The notes: generated by a model not told the origin, from the letters alone. Counted from the first letter of the stretch, positions 11,016 to 21,738 are shown. The stretch: 64,000 bases of DNA from Chondrilla cf. caribensis (GCA_964020155.1 OZ026547.1:442233-506232), one strand, 5' to 3'. Program-made: numbers and translations.

Positions 11016-11457
11016 CTAGTTCCCCTCATCATCTTCACTGTCTTCATCATTATCATCATCATCATCATCATCATCATCCTTGTCATCTTCTTCCCACTCA
11101 TCATCTGCTTCATACCCAATTTCATCATTATCATTGTCGTTGTCATCCTCATCATCATCATCATCATTATCATCGTTGTCACTGTTATCGTCATGTTTTT
11201 CCCACTCATCATCTACTTCATCCCCTTCATCATCATCGTTGTCATCGCCGTCGTCATCTTCTTCCCATTCATCATCTGCTTCATACTCAACATCATCATC
11301 ATCACCATCACTGCCATTTACATTATCATCATCGTCATCTGGTGGTGGAGGGTAGCGTTGAACAGCCTCACCAGTGATGTTGGTGTCCCTTTTGATAATT
11401 TCTTCTCTTCTTTCCTCACTTCCATCAATTTTCACATTCATTTCTTTTAGTTGATGC
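11016..11457 (-). CDS. Terminal exon of a poly-Asp/Glu acidic protein (M2)
   Basis: Acceptor CATTATGACAG is followed by one base completing a codon (phase 2) and 146 codons to TAG. The exon begins His-Gln-Leu-Lys-Glu-Met-Asn-Val-Lys-Ile-Asp-Gly-Ser-Glu-Glu-Arg, continues with an Arg/Glu-rich helix, then Tyr-Pro-Pro-Pro-Pro, then roughly 100 residues dominated by Asp and Glu. The acidic part holds three spaced copies of (Tyr/Val)-Glu-Ala/Val-Asp-Asp-Glu-Trp-Glu. The conserved non-acidic head is shared with 34742-34994. The DNA of the tail is a degenerate (ATC)n/(GAT)n repeat. The upstream exon is not identified. Function is unknown; long acidic tails occur in chaperones and chromatin proteins, but nothing here selects between these. 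Confidence 0.55.
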
Positions 11458-12060
11458 CTGTCATAATGAGAAAATTTGAAAAATAACACCTGTACACTTG
11501 TCAGCAGATATGAGAAAAGAGATCTTAGTACAATTCCTTAGAATATCCTAATTCAACACCTCTTAAGGTACATTCTAGGTCCTAAAAATGGAGTCTGTCA
11601 ACTGGCTAAGTCAAATCCCACGTTACTCTTCGTCTCATACGTAAACAAGAATGTTTTTGAGTTTTAACTATGTAAACAAGCAATAGTACTCCAAATACAC
11701 TATACTGAGGCCCTATAGGTGTCTATATACACTTCAAACGTCCTAACGTCCTAACCTTTCAACTAGAGCAATGGAATGTCTTGAAGGACTTTAACCGCAA
11801 CCACATGCGTGTACTTAAATTTGTATCATAAAGGGGGTGGATGCAGAAATCAATGCAGTGTGTTATGATATTGAGTATATTTGTTCAGGCAGGCCCAGCA
11901 CTTGTGCCAACAAAAGAATGTGAATATAGTTAATAGTAGTAAATATTATTTTAAAGTGAACATTATTTCCATCCACTCCTCCTATTGGAGCCAGGTTAGG
12001 ATGCTTAAGACGATACATGCACATCAAAAAATATGTGCCAAAATGTACATAGTAAGCTCA
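11458..12060. other. Module segment Z, copy 2
   Basis: Non-coding; aligns with about 9340-9880, 16200-16700, 25540-26080 and 35300-35900 (GTAAACAAGCAATAGTACT, then CACTCCTCCTATTGGAGCCAGG). No open exon is shared between the copies. Confidence 0.55.
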
Positions 12061-12158
12061 GGCTTGATTTCACAGTCAATCCGTACAGCAAACAGAATTC
12101 TGATGGATCACAGTTGTGTTTGTACGTTTGCTGTACGGATTGACTGTGAAATCAAGCC
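12061..12158. repeat. Perfect inverted repeat, 33-bp arms
   Basis: The arm 12061-12093 (starting GGCTTGATTTCACAGTC) is the exact reverse complement of 12126-12158, with a 32-bp spacer. The paralogous sites (16616 and 35860 regions) have only the left arm, so the inverted copy arose here. Confidence 0.9.
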
Positions 12159-12416
12159 AGTACATCAATTTCTTTCATTATACCTTTGCAATTGCACACA
12201 GACGTGTGCAATTATAGTTCAATGTTTTGATGCTTCGATTGCAATATCTCATTTCAACATTTCAACATGTTTGGACACACTTCACTACAGCCTGTACACA
12301 CACAATGTACCAAGTGAACCGTGGTTATTGTCATTCGTAATCATGTTGCCGTGTACGATATTATGTAGGTACATAATGTGATAAGGGTTCTTGCTTTGCG
12401 AGTTTCAATGGGAAAC

Positions 12417-12579
12417 GAGAATTATTGAGCATAATCACAGCCAATACCTCATTAAAACACAGGACATTTTGATCTGTAGATCTACATACAGATCAGATTA
12501 GACAGCTGAAGAAGATCTATGGATTGAAACATCCTGTGTTTTATTGAAGTATTGGCTGTGATTACCCTCAATAATTCTC
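12417..12579. mobile_element. Fold-back MITE, copy 1
   Basis: The ends GAGAATTATTGAG and CTCAATAATTCTC are inverse complements; the homology continues inward through GTAATCACAGCCAATAC for about 50 bp per arm. A second copy is at 36195-36354. Confidence 0.7.
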
Positions 12580-12649
12580 ACTTCTCATGTATGTACATGT
12601 GCATACATGTATAGTGATATTGGTGTACATCACTCCTTGAGGATGTGGC

Positions 12650-12905
12650 AGTCATGCCACTGTCATGTGACCTCAACTGTGCATTTTAGTAAACTAGCAC
12701 AATTTGTTATCATGTGACTATCATGTGACTGCCATATGAATATCAATCACAAAATAACAGATTCTTAATTATTGGTCATGTGATTGTCATGTGACCTCAA
12801 ATGCACATTTCAGTAAAGCAGCACAATCTGCTATCACATGATTATCACGTGACTGCCATATGACTATCAATCACAAAATAGCAGATTCTTAATTATTATT
12901 CATAA
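12650..12905. promoter_or_regulatory. Tandem duplication rich in TCATGTGAC / CACGTGAC motifs
   Basis: Two roughly 120-bp direct repeats carry about eight copies of TCATGTGA, ATCATGTGAC or ATCACGTGAC. These resemble the M-box/CLEAR E-box type bound by MITF/TFE factors in animals. The block lies immediately 3' of the minus-strand gene at 12955 and recurs at about 36410-36680. A regulatory role is inference. Confidence 0.35.
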
Positions 12906-12954
12906 TAATAATAAGCAATGGTTGCCTAATATGGTTCACCTAGGTTACTGTGTC

Positions 12955-13336
12955 TCATTCAATCAGGAGATAGATAGGTATCTTCATGACCAGTACCTCT
13001 AGGATAACTTTCCAACAGTGGAGTTTTCCAGTGACTAGCTGACTGGAATCCTTCAATCCTTCTTCTTCTGTGATGATGGTGGTGGTGTTTGGAGGTTTGT
13101 GGTCCTCTGTTCTTTCAATTTTAAATAGATCATTCGGCATTGGTAGTGGGTCCACTGTGGATGGTTTCTTGGTCCCAACCTTATGTGTGTTTGTGTGCTT
13201 ATCAGCATTTCTTCCACTTTTACTGTTGTGGACACCATCAACACTCTTCTTGTTACCTGACGAATTGATCTTGTTCAGTTTCATCTTCTTTTCTTGGTAC
13301 ACACTCTTGTTGTTCATTCTGTGTGGTCCTGACAAC
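12955..13336 (-). CDS. Longer QLVTG-family terminal exon (R1, about 126 aa)
   Basis: Acceptor TACTCCATAG is followed by one base (phase 2, the same phase as exon Y of the small genes) and 126 codons to TGA. The N-terminal half is basic (Lys/Asn/Ser-rich, with Glu-Lys-Lys-Met-Lys-Leu-Asn and Gly-Asn-Lys-Lys-Ser). The middle reads Val-Asp-Pro-Leu-Pro-Met-Pro-Asn. Then comes the family signature Thr-Glu-Glu-Glu-Gly-Leu-Lys-Asp-Ser-Ser-Gln-Leu-Val-Thr-Gly. This makes it a long relative of exon Y in N1-N5. An upstream exon X equivalent was not found. No transmembrane segment or signal peptide is seen. Confidence 0.55.
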
Positions 13337-14024
13337 CTATGGAGTACAGTATGGGTGACAGTGTACAGTGTGAATAGGTGATGTTATGCAATAATGTTGC
13401 CAGATACTATTAAGTGTGTGAGGAGCAGAGAGATGTTTATCCACTTGAGAAAGTGAGACAGGTGACATACTCCAGACACAGTCACACATCTGGAGGAGCC
13501 AAACCGACACCCTGTACCCCTACCCCAAGTCCCCCCACTCAGGGCCCCCAGGACCCAATAATATCATTATATGCACTGTATGGCTAATACCAAATGTAAC
13601 TCCAGAGTAAAATGGCTACCCTTTTTGATAAACTTCACACAGACTTCCTATCAAGTATCAATTTACATCATCCCGGACTCAAAGTGCCAACAATGATCTG
13701 AGCTTTCTTAGAAGGTCACTCCTCATGGTTTGTGTGTCAACAAATGTACGTTAGATAGATCATTTGGGGATTAGGAGGAATACGGAGTGTGCTTACTACC
13801 CAGTGTAAGCTCATGTATGATTAATACTGAACATATTTGAGCCAATAATAAAATGGCTACCCTGTCATTGAAATTGCTTATCAAGTGTTTATTGTACACA
13901 CAAGACGTAACGTTTCCCCAATGATGTGAGTTTTCACTAGATTATCCTTGTCTTGTTACTTGTCAACTGATATTCTTTGAATGTTTCCGTAGTAACACAT
14001 GGTCTAAGTCCTTGTCGTATGACA
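13337..14024. other. Non-coding 5' flank of R1
   Basis: Contains a short pyrimidine-rich patch (13505-13556) that corresponds to the expanded C-rich minisatellite of the paralogue at 37490. It also contains AATAAAATGGCTACCCTG, a segment found in most modules (about 18995, 28133, 32870). No gene is seen. Confidence 0.5.
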
Positions 14025-14101
14025 TGACCTGGTAACATATTATTATGTACATACAGTTTTGTCACAAAACTGTATGTACATAATAATATGTTACCAGGTC
14101 A
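14025..14101. repeat. Perfect 77-bp palindrome
   Basis: Arms 14025-14062 and 14064-14101 are exact 38-bp inverse complements around a single C. The paralogous site near 33055 has only one orientation. The palindrome marks a junction where the module jumps from the 13.9-kb type sequence to the pre-exon-C sequence. Confidence 0.95.
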
Positions 14102-14657
14102 GGTCATTGTACCTACCGAGACGTCTTCTTTCCGTTCCTCCCTCAGTTCCTTCTTGCTGACGTGTGTGACGTAATGCATAAAAATAGTATAGTACAGCTA
14201 AACGGTACATGTAACCGAAATATACAGAGAAATCTGCTTTATAAGGATGAGAAAGCACAAACAGTGATTCTCATTTACCCACCACTGCTTTATCCGTCAA
14301 CCTTTTATCTGCCACTCATATACGTATGTACGTACTTACATATGTTGTAAGAAGTAAGTATGTATGTACAATACATATGCGATTATGTGCAGACAATGAT
14401 TCTCATTAATCCACCACCACTTTATCCATATATCTCTTCTAATTATCTGCTGTACATATACTTACATACTATTCACTATACTCATGTACTTACATACATA
14501 CTTACATACATACATACATATGTATATATGTATGTAAGTTTATACAGTACATATGTATAGATAAGGTACATATGTAGGTGTACATACTAGCATACGTATC
14601 AATTGTATTGTATTGTACATAGCATGTTCATGTACAGAGCATATTCATTGACTGTAG
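14102..14657. other. Non-coding pre-exon-C segment, copy b
   Basis: Shared with about 660-1253 and 20150-21249. Includes a possible minus-strand donor at 14117 (CTCG/GTAGGTAC), a CRE-like TGTGACGTAATG and degenerate ACATACATA repeats. Confidence 0.5.
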
Positions 14658-14828
14658 GAAGCTGCTATTCAAGCTCAAAGAGCCAAACAAGAACTGGAGA
14701 ACAAGCTTCTGAGGGAGAATGGTGAGTTGATGAAGGCTCTGAACCAGCGAGAGGAAGGTCTGAGAGAACTGACTGTGCTCCGAAACAGAGCAAAGGAGGA
14801 TAGGAGAATGTTGAACGAAGAGAAGAAG
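14658..14828 (+). CDS. Coiled-coil exon C, copy b
   Basis: Open 171-bp exon with the same boundaries and phase as copy a; only a few substitutions are seen (for example, an AAGCTTCTG codon block in place of AAGCTGCTG). The donor is the first GT of a roughly 550-bp GT tract. The matching exon D is at 16789, but a duplicated exon-1 segment (15405-15780) and the minus-strand M4 gene lie between them. Confidence 0.6.
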
Positions 14829-15387
<559 letters not shown>

Positions 15388-15404
15388 TTGTGTGCGTACG
15401 CAGG

Positions 15405-15780
15405 GTCGATCTCTCGTGATCAGCTGATCACGAGGGGTAGCCGAGTGATAGGAGGGCTCCTATATAATAAACGCCCCCTGACTTATGAAGGATTCTGAAG
15501 GCACTGATGGAGGAATTTGACGGAAATGTGATCTCATGATCTCAATTGGAGTGCATTCTGTTTCTACGTACGTAGATTTAGAAAGAGACGCGTATGGTCA
15601 TCTTCGCAGCTCATCAACGTTAACGGTAGATTTCACCGCGAATAAGCTTCCTGTACTCTCGGAGAAGACTCGTGCATGGACTACAAGATAATTAGATATA
15701 TTACTTTTATTTTGGACAGAAATGCTTTATCCTAGAAATGTGAGGGGGAGGGGCGTATCCTGTAAGCCAGCATGAAAGCA
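15405..15780 (+). pseudogene. Promoter and truncated exon 1, copy b
   Basis: Aligns with 17180-17610. The start ATGGACTACAAGAT is present, but the sequence then jumps into intron sequence (AATTAGATATATTAC), deleting the rest of the coding part and the donor. Begins with a palindromic CGTGATCAGCTGATCACG. Confidence 0.6.
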
Positions 15781-15923
15781 ACTATTGCAAGAAATTAGAA
15801 TATTAAGCTAGACTGTCCAACATAATGCTTTAACTTCTCAATTACAACAGAAGAATTACAATTTTTTGTGTTCTAATTGGATGAATACTAAAATTGAAAT
15901 GAAGTCTACATACATCCCCAGTC

Positions 15924-16115
15924 TCATGGAGGTGGGGTTGTATCCATGGGTTCATCCTGGAGCTCCTCATCACTGTATTCGTCATCATCGACATGCCCTT
16001 CACTGGCAACTGGAGTTGTATCCATAGGTTCATCCTGAATCTCCTCTTCACTGTGTTCATCGTCAGCCACATATCCGGATCCTTCAACTTCCACTGGGGT
16101 TTGATATTCAGCCAT
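15924..16115 (-). CDS. Short acidic protein with EPMDTTP repeats (M4, 63 aa)
   Basis: ATG directly follows an acceptor-like CACTATAG and opens 63 codons to TGA. After Met-Ala-Glu-Tyr-Gln-Thr-Pro-Val there are two copies of an acidic repeat: Asp-Glu-His/Tyr-Ser-(Glu/Asp)-Glu-Glu-(Ile/Leu)-Gln-Asp-Glu-Pro-Met-Asp-Thr-Thr-Pro. The protein ends in Pro-Pro-Pro. It appears intrinsically disordered and cytosolic or nuclear. A 95-codon paralogue is at 24788-25075. Family not recognised. It lies antisense between plus-strand exons C and D of the same module. Confidence 0.6.
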   Translation of the reverse strand: MAEYQTPVEVEGSGYVADDEHSEEEIQDEPMDTTPVASEGHVDDDEYSDEELQDEPMDTTPPP

Positions 16116-16788
16116 CTATAGTGTACAGTACAGTACATATATATGTCGTATATTTGTGTTGTACATCTCATATAAAAGCAAGGAGGTTTTGGAGTTGGTC
16201 AACATGTAAACAAGCTAATAGTACTTTAAGCACACTATACTGAGGCCCTATAGATGTTAACACTTTGTACATACAACTGTCACACCTTGTATAGGAAGTT
16301 CACATAGAGCACATTAGCAACGTCACAAAGTCGATGATCCAACGCTATAAAACGCAAACAGATATACTTATGCGTGTACGTACATGAGCTTGTAAATTTA
16401 CATTTCATAACAGAGGATCGATACAGTGTGGGAAGTGGGTGTGTAACATTTTTGCCCAGGTAAGTCCACTTTTGCCAGCCAAAGAAACGTGAATATAATT
16501 AGTAAATACTAAATAACATCCACTCCTCCTTTGGAGCGAGGTTGTAGTATGTAAGACGATACATGCACATCAAAAAATATGTACCAAAGTGTACATACTA
16601 ATCTTCAGCTTGATTTTCCAGTCAATCCGTACAGCAAACGTACAAATACAACTGTGACTTATTAGAATCCTTATATTTCTTTATATTTTATGTATACCTT
16701 TGCAATTGCATGCAGCCACGTGCAATTGTAGTTGAATGTTTTTGTTCCTTATCTTGTATAACTCCGCATTCTCTCTTGTGTTCTCCAG
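16116..16788. other. Module segment Z, copy 3
   Basis: Non-coding; matches about 25100-26144. Includes the TTTTCCAGTCAATCCGTACAGCAAAC block and the pre-D pyrimidine-rich region ending TTGTGTTCTCCAG. Confidence 0.55.
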
Positions 16789-16830
16789 GAATATGACAGA
16801 CGTGTTTGCATCGCCCAACACTCCAGCTAG
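16789..16830 (+). CDS. Terminal exon D, copy b (shortened)
   Basis: Acceptor TTCTCCAG, then 13 codons and TAG. Compared with the other copies it lacks 12 bp (Glu-Leu-Leu-Thr), an in-frame deletion just before the stop, and has Cys for Arg at residue 7. The downstream 14-bp repeat carrying CACCAGCTAG is present. Confidence 0.5.
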   Translation, partial: EYDRRVCIAQHSS

Positions 16831-17169
16831 TGTTCACCAACTAGCATTCACCAGCTAGTGTCTACCAGCTAGCGTGTGTTGTGTGAACAGATTTGTATTC
16901 AAAGTATTTGTGGTACTGTGACCATAATTATAATATCATTGCCATAAGAGTCATTTTTATGAACACAGAGAGGATAAGCACACATTTGATGTGAATTGTA
17001 TAGTTTTTGATGGTATTTTTGACCGTGGAAAGAAATGTTTTGATAGCATTTGTGATACAATGATCGTAAGTGCACCTACGTATAATGTCTACCTGAGAAT
17101 AGACTGCAGTTACGTAACAATTTTCAACACGCGTGCGGTTGCTACCTTTCAAGTAGCGAAATTCACTAT

Positions 17170-17434
17170 TTCAGTAGCACGCAGAGTCAGCTGATCACGC
17201 GAGGTAGCCAAGTTGTTATATAATAACCGCCCCCCGAGTTATGAAGGAATTGCGAAGGCACTGCATGCATGATGGAGGAAACTTGACGGAAATGGTGATC
17301 TCATGATCTCAATTGGAGTACATTCCGTTTTATAGAGTTAGAAAGAGACGCGTACGATCATCTTCGCAGCTCATCAACGTTAACGGTAGATTTCACCGCG
17401 GATAGCTTCCCGGACTGTCGGAGAAGACTCGTGC
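17170..17434 (+). promoter_or_regulatory. Conserved promoter / 5' UTR segment before exon 1
   Basis: About 260 bp conserved in the copies at 15405 and 26570. Motifs seen are TCAGCTGATCACGCGAGG, GTGATCTCATGATCTC and the block from TCATCAACGTTAACG to GATTTCACCGCG immediately before the ATG. No clear TATA box. The role is inferred from position and conservation. Confidence 0.4.
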
Positions 17435-17487
17435 ATGGACTACAAGATGGGTGGATCGCCAGTGAGAAAGAGCGTGTTTGCGAAAAG
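17435..17487 (+). CDS. First coding exon of the plus-strand module gene (copy 2)
   Basis: ATG opens 17 codons (Met-Asp-Tyr-Lys-Met-Gly-Gly-Ser-Pro-Val-Arg-Lys-Ser-Val-Phe-Ala-Lys) and two bases (AG) before the donor GTAATTAAT, giving a phase 2 intron. The next plus-strand exon seen is C at 21250, which needs phase 0. An intermediate exon is therefore missing, or exon 1 belongs to a different transcript. The minus-strand gene N2 lies wholly inside the intervening intron. The product is short and basic with no recognised motif. Confidence 0.45.
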
Positions 17488-17705
17488 GTAATTAATCGTA
17501 TAAATATAAAATTTACTAATAATTAGATATATTACTTTTATTTTGGACAGAAATGCTTTATCCTAGAAATGTGAGGGGGGAGGGGCGTATTCCTGTAAGC
17601 CAACATGAAAGCTTTATTGCAATGAATTGGAATATTAAGCGATAAAACTACCTATGCCACATGCAGTCATCTAGCTGCTCAAAAACCGAGGTTCAATTGT
17701 CAATA

Positions 17706-18248
17706 TTAAATCCACCCTGTGACAAGTTGAGTAGGCTTGCTGAAGCCTTCTTCTTCAATGGGAGGCTCATATCTGTATTTGGAGCAATTGAATAGAGATG
17801 ATGTAATTCAGAAGGCTGGGGTGCAGTGCATGTGCTTGGGTTTCTATCTCTCACACATTTCCATGCAAATGTACACATGTGTGCCACCACAGTTGGAGGA
17901 ATCTCTGGGTGAGGGACACAAGAGGTATTCACTCCCTAGAAAGGACACTTGTTTCCACGAATAGACCCTCCCATTATTAATAATGCTGTTATTCATTAGT
18001 TTTTATCTCCAGAGAGTGGGATACCTCTTTACAGTGGAGGAAATGTTCCCAATGTGTCCTTTATTACTAAAAGAGGTTCCGCTATTACACTGGCTGGTTT
18101 CCAGTTACCTCATAGCTTCAGTCTGCCCTATGCAAAGAAGTGGTCCAGGAGAGCCTGTAACAAGCTGGGTAGGGTACCTTGGTCCTTGTTCTGTTATTAT
18201 ATGAATGTTGTCGTGGGCTAGGTCCTGCTCCATTTGTTGACTACTCAT
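17706..18248 (-). CDS. Small two-exon QLVTG-repeat protein, copy N2 (68 aa)
   Basis: Exon X (18248-18109) begins ATG right after GAAAATCAGCAG. Exon Y (17772-17706) follows the acceptor TCCAAATACAG. The joined frame is open for 68 codons. The exon X motif reads Glu-Gln-Gly-Pro-Arg-Tyr-Pro-Thr-Gln-Leu-Val-Thr-Gly; the exon Y motif reads Glu-Glu-Glu-Gly-Phe-Ser-Lys-Pro-Thr-Gln-Leu-Val-Thr-Gly. TAA comes two codons earlier than in N1 and N3, so the terminal Val-Tyr is absent. Divergence from N3 in exon X clusters in codons 10-18. The intron carries AGAGGTTCCGCTATTACAC-type MITE ends. The upstream intron would contain the minisatellite at 18374-18892, and a 5' exon may end at 19281. Confidence 0.7.
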
Positions 18249-18373
18249 CTGCTGATTTTCAACTATATTATGTGTAGAATATGTGACATAATCATAACCT
18301 AAGGATTTGCATGTAATTTTGCAAGTATTGTATGAGTATTAGAACAGATTTTGATTTTAACATCCTTCCAAGC

Positions 18374-18892
18374 TAACCAGGAGTGTGTACTAACCGGGAG
18401 TGTGTACTAACCAGGAATGTGTACTAACCAGGAGTGTGTACTGACCAGGAGTGTGTACTGACCAGGAGTGTGTACTAGCCAGGAGTGTGTACTAACCAGG
18501 AGTGTGTACTAACCAGGAGTGTGTACTAACCAGGAGTGTGTACTAACCAGGAGTGTGTACTAACCAGGAGTGTGTACTGACCAGGAGTGTATACTAACCA
18601 GGAGTGTGCGCTAACCAGGAGTGTGTACTAACCAGGAGTGTGTACTAACCAGGAGTGTGTGCTAACCAGGAGTGTACGAACCAGGAGTGTGTACTAACCA
18701 GGAGTGTGTACTAACCAGAAATGTGTACTAACCAGGAGTGTGTACTAACCAGGATTGTGTACTAACCAGGGATGTGTACTAACCAGGAGTGTGTACTAGC
18801 CAGGAGTGTATACCAACCAGGAGTGTGTACTAACCAGGAGTGTATACTAACCAGGAATGTGTACTAACCAGGAGTGTGTACTGACCAGAGTA
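18374..18892. repeat. 17-bp minisatellite, about 30 units
   Basis: Same AGGAGTGTGTACTAACC consensus, with TACTGACC and TACTAGCC variants, at the same position relative to N2 as the 4.8-kb array is to N1. Confidence 0.95.
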
Positions 18893-19561
18893 CTTACTAG
18901 GCAGGTTGCTCTGTATATACACCATCTACAACATCCATTTTTCCCCTGTACCTAGTGTATGTTCATGTATAACAAATACTGAACACATTTGAGACACAAA
19001 TAAAATGGCTACCCTGTCACTGAAATTTATTGGTTATAAAATATTTATTATAGACACTAGACATAAAGTTTCACCAATGGATGTGAGTTTTCACTAAATT
19101 GTCATTGTCATCACCAACTTGTCAACAAATATTCTTACATTTACGTCATGTTTCCATAGTGACATTCTGTCTCGGCCCTTATCGTACGACATGTTAGTGT
19201 AACAGAAATATGTACACACAGTTTTGTCACAATATAGCGTATTATTTTCAAAATAGCTTACAATGTGACATTCTACATACCAAGAGTGTCTTCACAATGT
19301 GTGACTGTCTGACTCCAAGTTCTTCCCGACCCAATGTTCTATCAAGTCACGTGTTTACGTAATTCCGGATGTCACACGTATATGCATAGCAATGCACGCA
19401 TAATCAAGGGGGAACATGCACTAGAAGTGTGAGGCGTATATTTATTTGTGTGGTCTTCGGCAAGGAATCTGAGTGTGAATGGGTAGCTACCAGGGTCTGT
19501 AGTCACTCATGTGCATACAATTCAATACATACATGCACATGTGTTAATACCTGAATACAAC
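18893..19561 (-). promoter_or_regulatory. Putative 5' exon and promoter of N2
   Basis: A minus-strand donor at 19281 (CTCTTG/GTATGTAG) lies downstream of a region with AAACACGTGACTTG (an E-box) and TTACGTAA. The same arrangement recurs at 28424-28540 and near 33154. The link to N2 is by position only. The rest (18893-19260) is non-coding module sequence. Confidence 0.35.
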
Positions 19562-19616
19562 CTAAAACATTTCCTCACTTCCATCACTATTTACATCCAT
19601 GTTATTCAGTTGATAC
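19562..19616 (-). pseudogene. Relic of the acidic-protein terminal exon (copy b)
   Basis: Acceptor TTATGACAG, one base, then Tyr-Gln-Leu-Asn-Asn-Met-Asp-Val-Asn-Ser-Asp-Gly-Ser-Glu-Glu-Met-Phe and TAG. The Arg/Glu helix and acidic tail of the 11.0- and 34.7-kb exons are absent. Confidence 0.4.
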
Positions 19617-19635
19617 CTGTCATAATGGGAAAATT

Positions 19636-19636
<1 letters not shown>

Positions 19637-19692
<56 letters not shown>
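19637..19692. repeat. (GT)n microsatellite
   Basis: 28 GT units, positioned as (CA)n about 20 bases upstream of the acceptor of the relic exon at 19562-19616. Confidence 0.95.
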
Positions 19693-19695
<3 letters not shown>

Positions 19696-21249
19696 CCTGC
19701 TTAGTACATATGCCTCACTCAGTCCCTGGTTCAAGCACGATATTGACCAGTACCAGTACTGTTCAAAGCTGTGTATGTGTATGTATTTGGGACCTGAATA
19801 AAAATGGCCACTGGAATGACAGTGTACCCTGAAGAAAATACGTACGCTTCAATACCCGAGACTCAACGGTATCATCACAGTGTGTTTTGCAGATATCCCC
19901 TATTCTGGCCAACTTATAGCAATAGTATACAGTGAGATGTTATGATGGGGTACTATCTACTAGGTGTTGTATAGCTCTGCGTATATGACGGCATACTTCA
20001 CTTCCATGTCTAGTATTTGGATGTATGATAAGAATAAGGATGTTTACAGGTATGCCACAAAATGTCTCTCATACCTCTAAAAGTTCTCGTGGACAACAAT
20101 GCCAGTTATCTCAAACTTTCACTGAGATATTTCACAACTACTTCAGTTCCTTCTTGCCGACGTGTATGACGTAATGCATAAAAATAGTATAGTACAGCTA
20201 AACGGTACATGTAACTGAAATATACGGAGAAATCTGCTTTGTAAGGATGAGAAAGCATAGACAGTGATTCTCATTCACCTACCACTGCTTTATCCATCAA
20301 CATATCTGCCACTCATATATATAAGTACATACATACATATATTATGTTGTAAGAAGTACATATGGACATATGTACAATACATATGCAGTTATGCACAGAC
20401 AATGATTCTCATTAATCCACGGCCGCTTTATCCATTTCCTCTTCTTATCTGCCACTTCTATACTTCCTTATAAACTGATACAAATATACAAAGTCAAATC
20501 CTTTGCCGTCAGTATGCGTCAATTTATAGTCCGATTATAACCCGCCTCCTCGTTGGATAATACCGTATAGCGGGAAATATTTGCGGGACATAATTTTTGC
20601 GGATTTTGCGGTTTGCCTAACATCCGCGAAAATTTTATCCGCGAATTAGGCGTTCTCGCTGTTCTGTCGCGTGACTCTGGCCAGCATCCGCCAAAATTTT
20701 ACCCGCAAATTTTCATTTTTGGAGCCATCTGCGAAAATTTTGTCCCGCGAAAATTTCCCGCTATTCAGTATCCATAAGAACTCTCATCGTACTCAATTGT
20801 ACTTATGAATATTATCCTATTTGGAGGCGGTTTTTAACCTATACTTGTGTCATGGTAGACAGGTAGATCAAAGGAAAAAAGGGGTTCATAAAGCCTCTAC
20901 AACACACTTGCATCTACCAATATAGCACACAATCAAATCATCCTTTTCATTAACTGATCAGACCAATTTCCTGTCACCAACAACATCAGCAACAGCGAAC
21001 AATGGAGCTATAACAATATTGCCATCCCATGACACAAGCTAGTTATGTCCTACCACATAGGATGTGCAGCTATACAGTCAGTCACACATTCAATTGCATA
21101 ACAAATACATGCATACATACATACATTTGTACGTATGTACATATGTAGGTAAGATTTGTGCGTAGGTTTACGTACATACAAGCATACGTATTAATTGTAT
21201 TGTATTGTACATAACATGTTCATGTACAGAGCACTTTCACTGATTCTAG
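19693..21249. other. Non-coding module segment with a MITE insertion
   Basis: Aligns with 226-1253 and 28818-29933. The only sizeable difference from the 29-kb copy is the inserted inverted-repeat element at about 20560-20860. No shared coding exon was found that would link exon 1 to exon C. Confidence 0.55.
20560..20772. mobile_element. MITE with long terminal inverted repeats
   Basis: The left end ATACCGTATAGCGGGAAATA and the right end AATTTCCCGCTATTCAGTAT are inverse complements with mismatches. Inside, GCGAAAATTTT-type motifs alternate in both orientations. The paralogous locus near 29540 lacks it. Confidence 0.75.
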
Positions 21250-21420
21250 GAAGCTGCTATTCAAGCTCAAAGAGCCGAACAAGAACTAGAGAACAAGCTT
21301 CTGAGGGAGAATGGTGAGCTGATGAAGGCTCTGAACCAACGAGAAGAAGGTCTGAGAGAACTGACTGTGCTCCGAAATAGAGCAAAGGAGGACAGGAGAA
21401 TGTTGAACGAAGAAAAGAAG
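21250..21420 (+). CDS. Coiled-coil exon C, copy c
   Basis: Full 57-codon exon, phase 0, acceptor GATTCTAG, donor GTGCGTGTG at the start of a short GT tract. Residue 10 is Glu where copies a and b have Lys. The exon joins in phase to D at 21809, giving a 74-residue C-terminal end of a coiled-coil protein. This is the best-preserved C-D pair. Confidence 0.65.
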
Positions 21421-21465
21421 GTGCGTGTGTTGTGTGTGTGTGTGTGTGTGTATGTGTGTGTGTGT
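21421..21465. repeat. Short (GT)n tract at the exon C donor
   Basis: Interrupted GT units starting at the donor of exon C copy c. It is about ten times shorter than in copy b, giving a natural length series at the same splice site. Confidence 0.9.
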
Positions 21466-21666
21466 TGCCTCCAATTGATTAATATTATCAGATTATTGGT
21501 TTGAAGGTTAATTAATGGCTTGTACTAATTATCTCATAAGCTTTCCAAACACACACAGGCACAGGTAGATTTTAACCTTTAATCTTTTATAGTTACAAGC
21601 AGTGGGCAGTTCTTTCTCTCATTCCCCACTGCATCACTTCCTCCCATAATGAGGTTGAAGATTAAC

Positions 21667-21670
<4 letters not shown>

Positions 21671-21738
<68 letters not shown>
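21671..21738. repeat. (GT)n microsatellite within the C-D intron
   Basis: About 34 GT units, about 70 bp upstream of the exon D acceptor; not present at this position in copies a and e. Confidence 0.95.

Noticed and set aside
10989..11450. Plus-strand Ile/His/Ser-rich frames over the ATC repeat
   Set aside because: Antisense shadows of the acidic exon M2; the minus strand has the acceptor, the conserved head shared with M3 and a sensible stop.
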